Source: Rhodococcus sp. ARC_M5 (lineage in GTDB: Bacteria > Actinomycetota > Actinomycetes > Mycobacteriales > Mycobacteriaceae). From it: DNA of 64,000 nt. The translations under genes and the position numbers were made by a program. The notes beneath the pieces are model-generated. The model had not been told where the DNA came from and made no database searches. It worked only from the letters and a program-made list of their open reading frames with translations. Each line of letters begins with the position of its first letter. Positions within the stretch are counted from its first letter, which is position 1. The stretch covers positions 1 to 64,000 of the forward strand of contig NZ_JALGQE010000013.1 of assembly GCF_022810405.1 (NCBI RefSeq). The letters are read 5' to 3'. Shown one piece after another: positions 18,747-27,470 of the stretch.

Positions 18747-19607
18747 ATGACCTCAGGCGGCTACGACCCCGACAAGGATCCACAGAACCCCGGTGGTTAT
18801 CCCCCGCCGCAGGGCGGCGGCTACCCACCACCCGGCAACTACCCACCCCCTGCGCAGGGCAACTACCCACCTCCGGGCAGCTACCCGCCTCCTCCCGGCG
18901 ATTACCCCCAGCAAGGCGGCTACCCACCACCCGGTGGTTACCCACCGCCCCCGCAGGGCAACTATCCACCGCCTCCGGCGTTCGGTGAGTCACCTATGCC
19001 GACGCAGCTGTCCGTGGGAACGGCCATCGGCTACGCCTTCAACAAGTTCAAGGACAACGCCCTCGTCTGGGTCGGCATCGTCCTGGTCGCCGCGATCATC
19101 CAGGGCGTCTTGAACGTCGTGTTGAGCTCCGACAACGTCGTCTTCAGCCTGATCTTCAGTGTCGTCGTCGGCGTCGTCGCGCTCCTCATTCAGGCGGCAC
19201 TCGTCCGCGGCGCTCTGCACGAGGTGGACGGGATCAAGCCTGCATTCGGGTCCTTTTTCCAGTTCGGCAATGTTGCCGCCGTCATCATCGCCGGCGTCCT
19301 CGTCGGCATTGCCACCAGCATCGGCTTCGTCCTGCTGATCATCCCCGGCATCGTCATCACGTTCTTCACATGGTGGACCTTCCAGTTCGTCATCGACCGC
19401 GGCGACGAGCCGATTCCCGCCATCAAGGCAAGCGCTCAGGCGATTGCCTCGAACGGTGGAACCCTTTTCGTGCTGGCCCTCGCCCTGGTCGGCATCAACA
19501 TTGTCGGCGCACTCCTGCTCGGCATCGGCCTGCTGGCCTCCATCCCGATCACGATCATCGCCGGCACCTACGCCTACCGCGTCACCGTGGGTGGCCGCGT
19601 CGCCTGA
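18747..19607 (+). CDS. Proline-rich multi-pass membrane protein
   Basis: 286 residues. Residues 1-80 are a low-complexity cytoplasmic tail of repeated G-x-YPPP units. The rest holds about five hydrophobic helices with glycine-rich turns, similar to actinobacterial membrane proteins of unknown function (DUF4013/DUF975-like in appearance). GGAGAAGGACACC precedes the ATG. Such tails often mediate protein contacts at the membrane. A strong hairpin terminator follows. Function unknown. Confidence 0.8.
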   Translation: MTSGGYDPDKDPQNPGGYPPPQGGGYPPPGNYPPPAQGNYPPPGSYPPPPGDYPQQGGYPPPGGYPPPPQGNYPPPPAFGESPMPTQLSVGTAIGYAFNKFKDNALVWVGIVLVAAIIQGVLNVVLSSDNVVFSLIFSVVVGVVALLIQAALVRGALHEVDGIKPAFGSFFQFGNVAAVIIAGVLVGIATSIGFVLLIIPGIVITFFTWWTFQFVIDRGDEPIPAIKASAQAIASNGGTLFVLALALVGINIVGALLLGIGLLASIPITIIAGTYAYRVTVGGRVA

Positions 19608-19621
19608 CGTGCAATCCGCCT

Positions 19622-19661
19622 CGATGGGCGCGCATCCCTCACCGGGGATTCGCGCCCATCG
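19622..19661 (+). terminator. Hairpin terminator after the proline-rich membrane protein gene
   Basis: Arms CGATGGGCGCGCATCCC and GGGATTCGCGCCCATCG pair at 16 of 17 positions with a 5-nt loop. There is only a short T-poor tail. It lies 14 bp after the stop codon and before the transporter start. Confidence 0.65.
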
Positions 19662-19685
19662 TCGTCTCGGTGCTTGGATCGAGCA

Positions 19686-20429
19686 GTGACTACTACCGAA
19701 CCCACCGCCGCCAACGGCGGCACCGAGTCTGGGCAGGCCACGTTCGCTCACATCAGCCGGGGCTACTACCCCACCATCGTCGCGCTTTTCGTCGCGACGC
19801 TGCTGATCTCGAATGTGGCCGCCAGCAAAGGTGTCGCCTTCTTCGCCTCCTCCGACGTCATGCTCGGACCACTGCAGATCCTGCCGATCAATACCGACGG
19901 CGCATTCTTCCTGTTCCCCCTCGCCTACATCCTCGGCGACGTCCTCAGCGAGGTCTACGGCTTCAAAGCAGCTCGCCGCGCGATCTACCTCGGTTTCGGC
20001 TCCCTGATCCTCACCTCGGTGTGCTTCTGGATCGCCATCGAACTTCCCGCCGCCTCGTTCTACGAGAACCAAGAGTCACTCGAAACCGTCGTCGGTGTCG
20101 TGCCCCGACTGGTTCTCGCCGGCCTCGCCGGCTTTGCCGTCGGCCAGCTGCTCAACTCCTACGTCCTGGTCAAGATCAAGGAACGCACCAAGGAAAAGCA
20201 CCTGTGGGCGCGCCTGATCGGCTCGACCGTCGTCGGCGAATTCTTCGACACGCTGATCTTCTGCGCCATCGCCGCAGGCGTCATCGGCATCAGCACATGG
20301 ACCGACTTCATCAACTACGTCGTCGTCGGATTCCTGTGGAAGACACTCGTCGAGGTCCTCGTCCTGCCCATCACCTACCGCGTCATCGCGTACATCAAGA
20401 AGCGCGAACCGTCGTACCAGGATGGCTAG
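19686..20429 (+). CDS. yhhQ: Queuosine precursor transporter (YhhQ family)
   Basis: A 247-residue six-helix membrane protein. LLISNVAASKG near residue 42, PLAYILGDVLSEVYG near 79-93 and ARRAIYLGF are the conserved blocks of the YhhQ/COG1738 family, which imports 7-cyano-7-deazaguanine or related Q precursors. The GTG at 19686 is preferred over the upstream TTG. The gene is 1 kb from gluQ, and tgt lies at 32.7 kb, which supports a queuosine role. It converges with the PaaX-like gene with a 4-nt overlap. Confidence 0.87.
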   Translation: MTTTEPTAANGGTESGQATFAHISRGYYPTIVALFVATLLISNVAASKGVAFFASSDVMLGPLQILPINTDGAFFLFPLAYILGDVLSEVYGFKAARRAIYLGFGSLILTSVCFWIAIELPAASFYENQESLETVVGVVPRLVLAGLAGFAVGQLLNSYVLVKIKERTKEKHLWARLIGSTVVGEFFDTLIFCAIAAGVIGISTWTDFINYVVVGFLWKTLVEVLVLPITYRVIAYIKKREPSYQDG

Positions 20430-21262
20430 GACGCGACCCATTCCGTACTGAGGTCGAAGTAACGCTCCCGGGCCGTCTCGAACGTGGCGACGGCCCGGGT
20501 GCCCGGCCAGTCTTCCGGCGTCATGGACGGCGGAAGGCCAGGGTCGACGTAGGGAATGACGCGCCATTCGTCGAGCAACGGGACGAACGTGACAAACGCG
20601 TCGCGGGGATTCCGAGCCGCGGACCCGCCGTCGAAGGCCTCGAGAAATGCCCGATGACGATCGGCGATGCCGGCCAGATCCCACCACAGCTCGGCGCTCT
20701 CACGCAGCGTGGCGGGAGCCGCGATCTCGGACGCAACGAAGGTCGTGACGTACTGCGACAGCTCCAACGCCTCGACGATGGCAGCGGCCTCGTCTGCGAG
20801 ATATTCCGGTGCGATCCACAGACCGGGTGAGACTGTGCCGCAGCCTATTCCGGTGAGCCGACGCCTCAGCTGGTGGCGTGCGGCGCGTTGAGCCTCGGGA
20901 ATAGTGAACGAGATCAACCGAAACGGATCGCCGTCGGCCATCCGCCGGAAGCCGAAGATCCGTCCGTCACCGCGCGCGAACATCGCGTCAGCCTGCTCGG
21001 TGATGAGATAGCCGCTGCGGCCGTCTCGATTACTCGATTCGACGACGCCCTTCTTCTTCAATCTGGTCACCGCGATGCGCGTGCTCTCCGGTGGCACCCC
21101 GAGCGCGTCCATCCAGACGACAAAGTCGGCGATGGCGAACCAGCCTCCGAGCGGGCGAACGTATGCCCCGAGTACGGTACGCACCAACGAGGTGGCGCTG
21201 CCCGGACGAGAGTCGAAGTCGTCGAGGATGGCCCCGGCAGTGCTAGGCGCGGAGTTCGTCAC
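20426..21262 (-). CDS. PaaX-family transcriptional regulator
   Basis: A 278-residue protein with a winged HTH at the N-terminus (ESTRIAVTRLKKKGVVES, ~58-75) and the PaaX-type central and C-terminal domains (DPFRLISFTIPEAQR, PGLWIAPEYL). E. coli PaaX senses phenylacetyl-CoA; here the gene begins inside the 3' end of kynU (20-nt overlap). It therefore probably controls tryptophan/kynurenine breakdown. Its ligand could be a CoA thioester or a kynurenine-pathway intermediate. Start is GTG 21262. Confidence 0.82.
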   Translation of the reverse strand: MTNSAPSTAGAILDDFDSRPGSATSLVRTVLGAYVRPLGGWFAIADFVVWMDALGVPPESTRIAVTRLKKKGVVESSNRDGRSGYLITEQADAMFARGDGRIFGFRRMADGDPFRLISFTIPEAQRAARHQLRRRLTGIGCGTVSPGLWIAPEYLADEAAAIVEALELSQYVTTFVASEIAAPATLRESAELWWDLAGIADRHRAFLEAFDGGSAARNPRDAFVTFVPLLDEWRVIPYVDPGLPPSMTPEDWPGTRAVATFETARERYFDLSTEWVAS

Positions 21263-22454
21263 GGATAGCCACGATTCCCAGATACACCTCGCGGTACGAG
21301 GTACTCAGGGGGCTCAGTCCCAGTCGAATACCCTGCGGCGCGCGGTAATCCGGGATGACGCCGTGCTCCCACAGGCGAGCGGTGATCGCCTTGAACTCGG
21401 GATGGTCGATGGTGACGTGACCGCCGCGTCGATTCGAGTCCTCGGGTGAGGCGATCTCCACCCCGAGCGGTACCAGCATCTCGCGGACCAGTTCGAGGGC
21501 GTATTCGGTGAGTGCGACGGACTTCGCGCGTATCGCGTCCATCCCCACCTCGGCGATCATCTCGATAGTGTCCTGCATTGCGATCATCCCGAACACCGAC
21601 GGTGTGCCACTGATGACGCGTCGAATACCCTGTGCCGGAACGTAACCCTGCGCCATCTCGAACGGATCGGCCCGGCCCATCCACCCCCAGATCGGCTGAA
21701 CGAAATCGCCCAGAAGATCACTGCGCACGTACGCGAAGGCCGGCGATCCGGGTCCTCCGTTGAGGTACTTGTAGGTGCACCCGACGGCCAGATCCACTCC
21801 CCAAGAATCGAGTTCGAGCGGTACCGATCCGACGGAATGACACACGTCCAACAGCATCAGCGCGCCGGCTGCGTGCGCGATACGGGTTGTCTCGGCCACG
21901 TCGACGAGGAAGCCGGACCGGTATGCGACGTGGGTGATCACCACCAAGGCGGTGTTCTCCCCCACCACCTCGGCGAGTTGTTCCGGTTCGATACCACCGC
22001 GGCGGTCCGTCTCGATCCATCGCAGAGTCATATTCGACTCTGCCGCAATACCTTCGAGCAAGTATCGGTCGGTCGGAAAGTTGTCCCGGTCGATGACGAT
22101 CTCGGTGCGGCCAGGCCGCAGGGCGATCGCCGCCCGCGCCAGCTTGTACAGCAGTACCGTCGTCGAATCGCCGATGGTGGTCTGGCCGGGCGCAGCCCCG
22201 AGGGTGGCGTCGGCCAGGGCATCGCCGATGGTGACGGGGAGGTCGAACCACTGCTCGTCCCAGCCGCGGATCAACCGTCCGCCCCAGGCGTCGGTCATGA
22301 AGGCATTGATGCGTTCGACGCTGGCCTTGGTGGGCCGGCCCAGCGAGTTTCCGTCGAGATATGCGGTGATCGACGGGTCGTCACTACCGAGGAACTTCTC
22401 GCGATAGCTCCGGAGCGGGTCCTTGTTGTCGAGCTCTAGCGCACGTTCCGTCAT
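21243..22454 (-). CDS. kynU: Kynureninase
   Basis: 403 residues, a PLP-dependent hydrolase cleaving L-kynurenine to anthranilate and alanine. GCTYKYLNGGPG around residue 224 holds the PLP lysine. LDGNSLGRPTK near the N-terminus and WGWMGRADPF are conserved in kynureninases. The ATG at 22454 overlaps the kynA stop by 4 nt. Together with kynA upstream it forms the tryptophan degradation operon. Length is normal for the family. Confidence 0.93.
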   Translation of the reverse strand: MTERALELDNKDPLRSYREKFLGSDDPSITAYLDGNSLGRPTKASVERINAFMTDAWGGRLIRGWDEQWFDLPVTIGDALADATLGAAPGQTTIGDSTTVLLYKLARAAIALRPGRTEIVIDRDNFPTDRYLLEGIAAESNMTLRWIETDRRGGIEPEQLAEVVGENTALVVITHVAYRSGFLVDVAETTRIAHAAGALMLLDVCHSVGSVPLELDSWGVDLAVGCTYKYLNGGPGSPAFAYVRSDLLGDFVQPIWGWMGRADPFEMAQGYVPAQGIRRVISGTPSVFGMIAMQDTIEMIAEVGMDAIRAKSVALTEYALELVREMLVPLGVEIASPEDSNRRGGHVTIDHPEFKAITARLWEHGVIPDYRAPQGIRLGLSPLSTSYREVYLGIVAIRDELRA

Positions 22455-23305
22455 CGTCCGATTTCCGTTCTGACAGCCAGCAATTCGGGAAAGAAGGTGA
22501 GTTCGAGTGCCTTCTGCAAAAATCCGACGCCACTCGAGCCTCCCGTCCCGCTCTTCATTCCGATGGTTCGCAGCACCGTGCGCATGTGTCTGAAGCGCCA
22601 CAGCTGGAAGTTCTCCTCGAGATCGACGAGCTCCTCGAAGGCCTCGTACACCGCCCAATGTTCGGTGTGGTTCTCGTAGACGAACTTGATCAGCGGCATC
22701 AGGCCCTCGTTGAACGTGTACGCCGCGGTGACGTCACGGTCGAGGGCCGATGCCGGTACTTCGTACCCCTGCCGCGCCAACGACTGCCAGAAGGCGTCGT
22801 ACAGGCTCGGCTCGTGCAACAGAGCCGAAAGCAATTGGTGCGCAGCGGGATCGGACTCGAAGACCGTCAGCATGCCAGCGTTCTTGTTGCCGAGGACGAA
22901 CTCCACGGCCCGGTACTGGTACGACTGGAAGCCCGAGGAGTTGCCGAGGAAGTCGCGGAACTGGGAGTACTCCGTCGGAGTGAGCGTGGCGAGGACGGAC
23001 CACTGCTCGGTCAGTGTCTTCTGGATGTGCTTGACGCGGGCGACGCATTTCAGCGCGGTACCGATGTCGTCGGCATCCAATGCCGCCCGCGCGGCCAGCG
23101 TCTCGTGCAGCACCAGCTTGAGCCACAGTTCGGTGGTCTGGTGCTGAATGATGAACAGCAGTTCGTCGTGATGCTCCGGGGTGCTGACCGGCTTCTGGGC
23201 GCTGAGCAACGTGTCGAGGTCCAGGTACGCGCCGTAGCTCATGCGGTCACTGAAGTCGGTGACGACAGTCTTTTCTATCGCGCGAGTATTGGCTTCGACG
23301 CTCAT
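22451..23305 (-). CDS. kynA: Tryptophan 2,3-dioxygenase
   Basis: A 284-residue heme dioxygenase that opens the indole ring of L-tryptophan to N-formylkynurenine. The family blocks MSYGAYLDLDTLL, HHDELLFIIQHQTTELWLK and SSGFQSYQYRAVEFVLGNK are all present. An ATG with a GAGGA site starts it. It is the first gene of kynA-kynU-paaX-like. The next enzyme, N-formylkynurenine formamidase, is not in the operon and may be encoded elsewhere. Confidence 0.94.
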   Translation of the reverse strand: MSVEANTRAIEKTVVTDFSDRMSYGAYLDLDTLLSAQKPVSTPEHHDELLFIIQHQTTELWLKLVLHETLAARAALDADDIGTALKCVARVKHIQKTLTEQWSVLATLTPTEYSQFRDFLGNSSGFQSYQYRAVEFVLGNKNAGMLTVFESDPAAHQLLSALLHEPSLYDAFWQSLARQGYEVPASALDRDVTAAYTFNEGLMPLIKFVYENHTEHWAVYEAFEELVDLEENFQLWRFRHMRTVLRTIGMKSGTGGSSGVGFLQKALELTFFPELLAVRTEIGR

Positions 23306-23347
23306 GGATCGTCCTCGAGGTGGTGGGCTGGTGAGTCCACCGTATTA

Positions 23348-23357
23348 CACATATGTG
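23348..23357. promoter_or_regulatory. Candidate operator of the kynurenine operon
   Basis: A perfect palindrome CACATATGTG lies 42 bp upstream of the kynA start in an AT-rich pocket. It is a plausible regulator or promoter-overlapping site. No matching second copy was found nearby. Confidence 0.35.
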
Positions 23358-23399
23358 CCGCCCGCTAGATATCCGTAAGTAAGTCGATCGGCGCGTCCA

Positions 23400-24362
23400 T
23401 CAACGGTCGACAACGGTGGTGGTGCGCTCGGCGAGGTTCTGTGCGATCCACTCGCGGAGCGTCGTGGTCGGGATCCCGTGCCGGGCATTGAACGTATCGG
23501 CCTTGTCCCATGAGACACCGCGTCCCTGCGCGAAGACGGCACGATACTTCCGGGTCATGTTGTCCGGGTCTGCACCGAGTTCTGCCATCAGGAGCGGTTC
23601 CGACCACACCTGGAGCGCGAACGGACGGCCGAGGACTGCTTCGAGGGTCTCGGCGAGTTGGCCGTAGGTGATCGTGTCCCCGGCGACGAAGACGATCTCG
23701 TCACGGATGCGCGGCTCGGCGAAGAGGATCTCCGCGGTGAGCGCGCCGATATCCTCCGGCGTGGTCACGGTCACTGCGGTGTCGACGGTCCCGAGGGCAT
23801 TGACGGTGTCGTTCGAGAGGTCGACCATCCCGGAGCCTGCATCGAAAAGGTAGTTCATGAACATGCCGGTGGAGATGATCACCCACTCGGTGTCGTGCTG
23901 TGAACGGAGGAGATCCCGCACGTCGAGCTGGGAGTCGAAGATGTCCTGGGGGCTGCCCCGGCCGATGACGTCGAAGTCGACACCGAACTGCCACGGGAAG
24001 TATCGCGGAAGCTTCGCTTGCAAGGCCGCCTGCGCGACTTTCATCGGAGTGTCCAGTCCTGCGGTGATCCCGGTGCAGCCGATGACGGTGTCGTAGTCGG
24101 CGAAGACCGCAGCGAGGTCATCGACGGTGTTTTCGACCAAGTCACCACGAACGATGCCTATCCCGAGTTCGCGGATCTCCGCGACGTCGTGCTGCTTGGC
24201 CGGGACGGTCGAGTCTATGGTGGTCCCACGGAGCAAGACGTCGACGGCAGATTCCGCGACGCCAGCGGCTCGACGGACGACATTACGTAGGACGGGCATG
24301 CCGAGTTCACCGGCTCCGATGACGAGGATCTTCCGTGACGGGCCATTCCAGTCGTTGGTCAT
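23400..24362 (-). CDS. NmrA-like NAD(P)-binding reductase (isoflavone reductase type)
   Basis: A 320-residue Rossmann protein of the NmrA/isoflavone-reductase branch. The nucleotide motif GAGELGMPVL lies near residue 16, an FPWQFGVD block near 135, and no SDR YxxxK. It should reduce or sense an aromatic or quinone-like compound with NAD(P)H. The ATG at 24362 has AAAGGA 6 nt upstream. It is divergent from a MerR gene whose target promoter architecture lies between them, so it is probably the regulated target. Confidence 0.8.
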   Translation of the reverse strand: MTNDWNGPSRKILVIGAGELGMPVLRNVVRRAAGVAESAVDVLLRGTTIDSTVPAKQHDVAEIRELGIGIVRGDLVENTVDDLAAVFADYDTVIGCTGITAGLDTPMKVAQAALQAKLPRYFPWQFGVDFDVIGRGSPQDIFDSQLDVRDLLRSQHDTEWVIISTGMFMNYLFDAGSGMVDLSNDTVNALGTVDTAVTVTTPEDIGALTAEILFAEPRIRDEIVFVAGDTITYGQLAETLEAVLGRPFALQVWSEPLLMAELGADPDNMTRKYRAVFAQGRGVSWDKADTFNARHGIPTTTLREWIAQNLAERTTTVVDR

Positions 24363-24411
24363 GTGTTCCTTTCTTCGGCTCCCCGAGGATCGGGTGCCGA
24401 ACACGTCTGCG

Positions 24412-24443
24412 ACCATAAACGTTGACATCACTGTCAAGGTCAA
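24412..24443 (-). promoter_or_regulatory. MerR-type promoter with 20-bp spacer driving the NmrA-like gene
   Basis: On the minus strand a -35 TTGACC (24443-24438) and a -10 TATGGT (24417-24412) are separated by 20 nt. The spacer contains a perfect dyad TTGACA-GTGA-TGTCAA. An over-long spacer with a central dyad is the hallmark of MerR-family activation by DNA twisting. The divergent MerR gene starts 30 bp away. Confidence 0.7.
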
Positions 24444-24473
24444 ATCGGTGGCCACCGACGGAAGGACCCCGGC

Positions 24474-24845
24474 ATGAAAATCAGTGAGGCAGCGGATGCG
24501 ATCGGAGCGCCGGCACGGATGCTGCGGTACTACGAGCAGCAGGGACTCATCGACGCTGCGCGGTCGGCAAACGGGTACCGCGACTACTCCGACGAGCAGA
24601 TCGAGCACGCACGCCACGTGCGCGCGCTCGTCGAGGCAGGTCTTTCCACGCGAATGATCAAGATCGTCCTCGACATCGAAACTCCTGAGCCGGAGCGCTA
24701 TTCGGCGATGGGTGGTCGCGCGGCTGCAGAGGAGCTCGCGCGTGAGTTGCGGGTGGTGGAGAACCGAATCGTGTGCCTCGAGAAAAGCCGCGATGCCGTC
24801 ATCGACTTCCTCCGTAGCACCGACCACGCAGACCTCCTTACCTAG
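24474..24845 (+). CDS. MerR-family transcriptional regulator
   Basis: A 123-residue protein with the MerR winged HTH at residues 1-70 (RMLRYYEQQGLIDAAR near 15-30) followed by a dimerisation coiled coil. Only one cysteine lies in the C-terminal part, so it does not look like a metal or redox MerR. A small organic inducer is more likely. The adjacent divergent NmrA-like reductase gene carries a MerR-type promoter and is the expected target. The short C-terminus leaves little room for a separate ligand domain. Confidence 0.85.
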   Translation: MKISEAADAIGAPARMLRYYEQQGLIDAARSANGYRDYSDEQIEHARHVRALVEAGLSTRMIKIVLDIETPEPERYSAMGGRAAAEELARELRVVENRIVCLEKSRDAVIDFLRSTDHADLLT

Positions 24846-24974
24846 AAGACGCACTGGAGGACCACGGCCGAGTCGCCCTGATCTGGACTCCGCGGTAGTC
24901 GACCTCGATTCGGGTGTCGATACCGCCGCCCGCTGAACTATCCTCGACGTAGTCGGATCGAGTGAGGAATCGAA

Positions 24975-25352
24975 GTGCGTAGAGCGTCAGGACAGTTGGA
25001 GGAGTCGATCCTCGAGCTGCTCGGCGAGCACACGGAACTCTCGGTGGCCCAGGCCCGCGAGCATCTGGACTCCGAGCTCGCCCACACCACGGTCATGACC
25101 GCGTTGGTGCGCCTGCACGGCAAAGGCCTCGTCGATCGCGAGCGGCGTGGGCGGTCCTTCGTCTACACCCTCAACGCCCCGGTCGACGAGATCCCCGCGC
25201 TTCGGGCCGCGATGCGAATGCGCACCGAACTCGACACGAGAGCCGAACGAGCGGATGTGTTGGCCAACTTCGTGGCCGCACTCGATCCGGAGGACGAGGC
25301 GACGCTGCGCGAGCTGCTGGCCAAGTCGGATGCAGCCGAGCACCACCCATGA
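24975..25352 (+). CDS. BlaI/MecI/CopY-family repressor
   Basis: A 125-residue winged-helix protein. The N-terminal HTH includes LSVAQAREHL and HTTVMTALVRLHGKGLV, followed by a C-terminal dimerisation helix pair. In the family, cleavage by a partner metalloprotease or metal binding releases DNA. The GTG at 24975 follows GAGGAA. The M56 peptidase gene overlaps its stop by 4 nt. A weak ACTA-N9-TAGT dyad at 24937-24953 could be its operator. Confidence 0.87.
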   Translation: MRRASGQLEESILELLGEHTELSVAQAREHLDSELAHTTVMTALVRLHGKGLVDRERRGRSFVYTLNAPVDEIPALRAAMRMRTELDTRAERADVLANFVAALDPEDEATLRELLAKSDAAEHHP

Positions 25353-26230
25353 CCCTGCTCCTGGTCGTGGCCGTCCTGCCGTGGGTGCTGTCGCTGGTGC
25401 TGGGGTTCGGAGCCGATCAACTCGACCGTCGACTCAATCCGTCGACCGCCGTCGTCCTGTTGCCCATCCTGTCGATGGTCACCGCGTTTGCAGTCGCCGC
25501 ATCTCTGGCCGCGGTTGCCGCGGTGCTGCTGGCGTCAGGCGAGCTTGCCTGGATAGCGGTGGGAATCATCATCTCCGCGTGGATGGTCTGGCGTGTGGTC
25601 GAGGTCGCCCGCCATGTTCGACGCGTTGCCGTCGGCGCGTCGATCGCATCCGAGTTCGGCGACGAAGCGCGGGCGACGGGCGGCATCGTCGTGGTCGACT
25701 CCGACGTTCCCGACGCTTTTGCCGTCCCCTCCGGCGGAGGTGCCGTCGTGATCACCACCGGCCTCGCGGAAGCTCTGTCGGACAACGAATTACGCGCCGT
25801 GGTCGAACACGAGCGTGCGCACCTACGGCATCGCCACAGCGTGTGGATTCAGATGTGCGAAATCGCGGCTCGACTGGATCCGATTCTTCGGCCGGTTCCG
25901 TCGAAGGTCCGGCACGCCGCCGAGCGTCAGGCCGACGAGAGCGCAGCGACTCTCGGCCGTCGAGATACGTTGTCTGCCATCGCCAGGACTGCGTTGCTTC
26001 GCGCTCATCTCGACCACGAGACCCGCACCCTCGCCAGTACCGGCGGTGACGTCGTTCGCCGCGTGCAGGCCCTCAGCGAACCAGCACGGCACCGGCCCGA
26101 CCGCGGAATCCTCGCCGCCGGAGTGGTTCTGATCCTTGCGTTCACCGTCATCTCGGTGGGCTTGTTCGACGTGGTCCAAGATGTGGTGGCACCCGAAACC
26201 GGAGAAGCCGCCACCTCGATTTTCCGCTGA
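25349..26230 (+). CDS. M56-family (BlaR1-type) membrane metallopeptidase
   Basis: 293 residues with N-terminal membrane helices, the zinc motif HERAH (HExxH) near residue 153 and a following ERQADESA region, then a C-terminal helix. It lacks the large extracellular penicillin-sensor domain of BlaR1, as do most actinobacterial homologues. It likely cleaves the co-encoded BlaI-type repressor or another protein in response to envelope stress. The ATGA overlap couples it to the repressor. The inducing signal is unknown. Confidence 0.85.
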   Translation: MTLLLVVAVLPWVLSLVLGFGADQLDRRLNPSTAVVLLPILSMVTAFAVAASLAAVAAVLLASGELAWIAVGIIISAWMVWRVVEVARHVRRVAVGASIASEFGDEARATGGIVVVDSDVPDAFAVPSGGGAVVITTGLAEALSDNELRAVVEHERAHLRHRHSVWIQMCEIAARLDPILRPVPSKVRHAAERQADESAATLGRRDTLSAIARTALLRAHLDHETRTLASTGGDVVRRVQALSEPARHRPDRGILAAGVVLILAFTVISVGLFDVVQDVVAPETGEAATSIFR

Positions 26231-26232
26231 TC

Positions 26233-26952
26233 TCAGATACCCGCGACGCCCGCGAGTTGGCCGATCGCATAGGTGACGGCCATCGCGATCGCACCACCGA
26301 TCACGATGCGAGTCACCGCCGGGCGACTCGGCGCTCCACCGAGGCGTGCGCTGATGGTTCCGGTCAACGCCAGAGCCAGCAGCACCACGACGAACGTCAC
26401 CGGGATACGCAGCGAAGCAGGCAACAACAGGATGGACAGCAACGGGAGCAGTGCCCCGCTGATGAACGACACCGCCGACGACGCAGCCGCCTGCCACGGA
26501 TTGGTCAGCGCATCCGGGTCGATTCCCAGCTCGACGTCCACGTGTGCGGCAAACGGATCGTGTTCGGTGAGTTCGCGAGCGACGGTCTGCGCAGTGTCGG
26601 CCGACAGGCCCTTGGCCTCGTACAGTGCCGCGAGCTCGGCCAGTTCCTGCTCGGGTTGCTCGTCGAGTTCTCGGCGTTCCTTGATCAACAGCGAACGCTC
26701 GGCGTCACGTTGTGTGCTCACCGAGACGTACTCCCCGAGCGCCATGGACACGGCTCCTGCGACGAGGCCGGCAACGCCCGCGGTCAGCAGCGATCCTTTG
26801 TCGGTGGTGGCGGCTGCGACACCGACGACCAGACCGGCGGTGGACACGATGCCGTCGTTCGCACCGAGCACCCCGGCCCGTAGCCAGTTCAGCCGACCGG
26901 ACAGATCTCCGTGCGGTTCGTGCTCGTGCAGGCTTGGCTCTGGCTCACTCAT
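26233..26952 (-). CDS. VIT1/CCC1-family transporter
   Basis: A 239-residue membrane protein beginning with the acidic SEPEPSLHEHEPH tail and the conserved RAGVLGANDGIVSTAGLVVGVAAA block of the CCC1/VIT1 family. A cytoplasmic acidic segment (RDAERSLLIKERREL) between helices 2 and 3 corresponds to the metal-binding domain of Fe/Mn vacuolar transporters. Bacterial members probably move Fe2+ or Mn2+. It lies in a two-gene unit with a DUF2231 protein, overlapping by 8 nt. Confidence 0.86.
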   Translation of the reverse strand: MSEPEPSLHEHEPHGDLSGRLNWLRAGVLGANDGIVSTAGLVVGVAAATTDKGSLLTAGVAGLVAGAVSMALGEYVSVSTQRDAERSLLIKERRELDEQPEQELAELAALYEAKGLSADTAQTVARELTEHDPFAAHVDVELGIDPDALTNPWQAAASSAVSFISGALLPLLSILLLPASLRIPVTFVVVLLALALTGTISARLGGAPSRPAVTRIVIGGAIAMAVTYAIGQLAGVAGI

Positions 26953-27421
26953 CGCCGGCCGTCACCGATACGTCGTCCCACGCGGCGCGCGCGCCGGACT
27001 CACCGATTCTGTACACCTGGACGATTGTGGTCGCTCCGATCACCACTGCCAAGACCACCACCGCGATCGACTGCCACCGCACGGGCGCGTTGCCGCGACG
27101 CTCACGCAGATGCAGGAACACGAGTGCCGCGGCGACGACGACCAGACCGACGGAGAAGTAGATCATCCAGTCGCCGATCTCGGTGTGCTGTTCGACCGCA
27201 GCGGTCTCGGGCACTCGCTTCTCCAGCCACTCACCGGCCTCGGTCGTCAGCGGCGTCAACACCAACGTGAACACCGCCAGGGCCGCAATGAGCCACACGA
27301 GCCTGCTGCGCACACCGGACCAGATACTCGCCGCGATGGCGAGCAGCGCGGTCAACGGTGCCAGCACCACGATGAAGTGAACGAGCAGAATGTGGGCCGG
27401 TAGACCGTTGAAGGTGGACAT
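26945..27421 (-). CDS. DUF2231 family membrane protein
   Basis: 158 residues with four predicted helices. The N-terminal LPAHILLVHFIVVLAPL and the acidic-aromatic segment EIGDWM are typical of DUF2231 proteins, whose histidines may bind a heme or metal. The function is not established. ATG 27421 has GGGAG about 6 nt upstream. It is co-transcribed with the VIT-family gene, which hints at a metal link. Confidence 0.78.
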   Translation of the reverse strand: MSTFNGLPAHILLVHFIVVLAPLTALLAIAASIWSGVRSRLVWLIAALAVFTLVLTPLTTEAGEWLEKRVPETAAVEQHTEIGDWMIYFSVGLVVVAAALVFLHLRERRGNAPVRWQSIAVVVLAVVIGATTIVQVYRIGESGARAAWDDVSVTAGDE

Positions 27422-27470
27422 GCGTTCTCCCGCTGATTCGAAGTCGCGTGCACCTCACGCACCGCACATG

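Noticed and set aside
18780-18990. Repeat tract resembling a tandem array or CRISPR
   Set aside because: The repeats are degenerate G-x-YPPP codons inside an expressed coding frame, with no spacer structure.
19370-20830. 486-codon frame spanning two genes
   Set aside because: Out of frame with the well-supported membrane protein and YhhQ genes and crosses their boundary.
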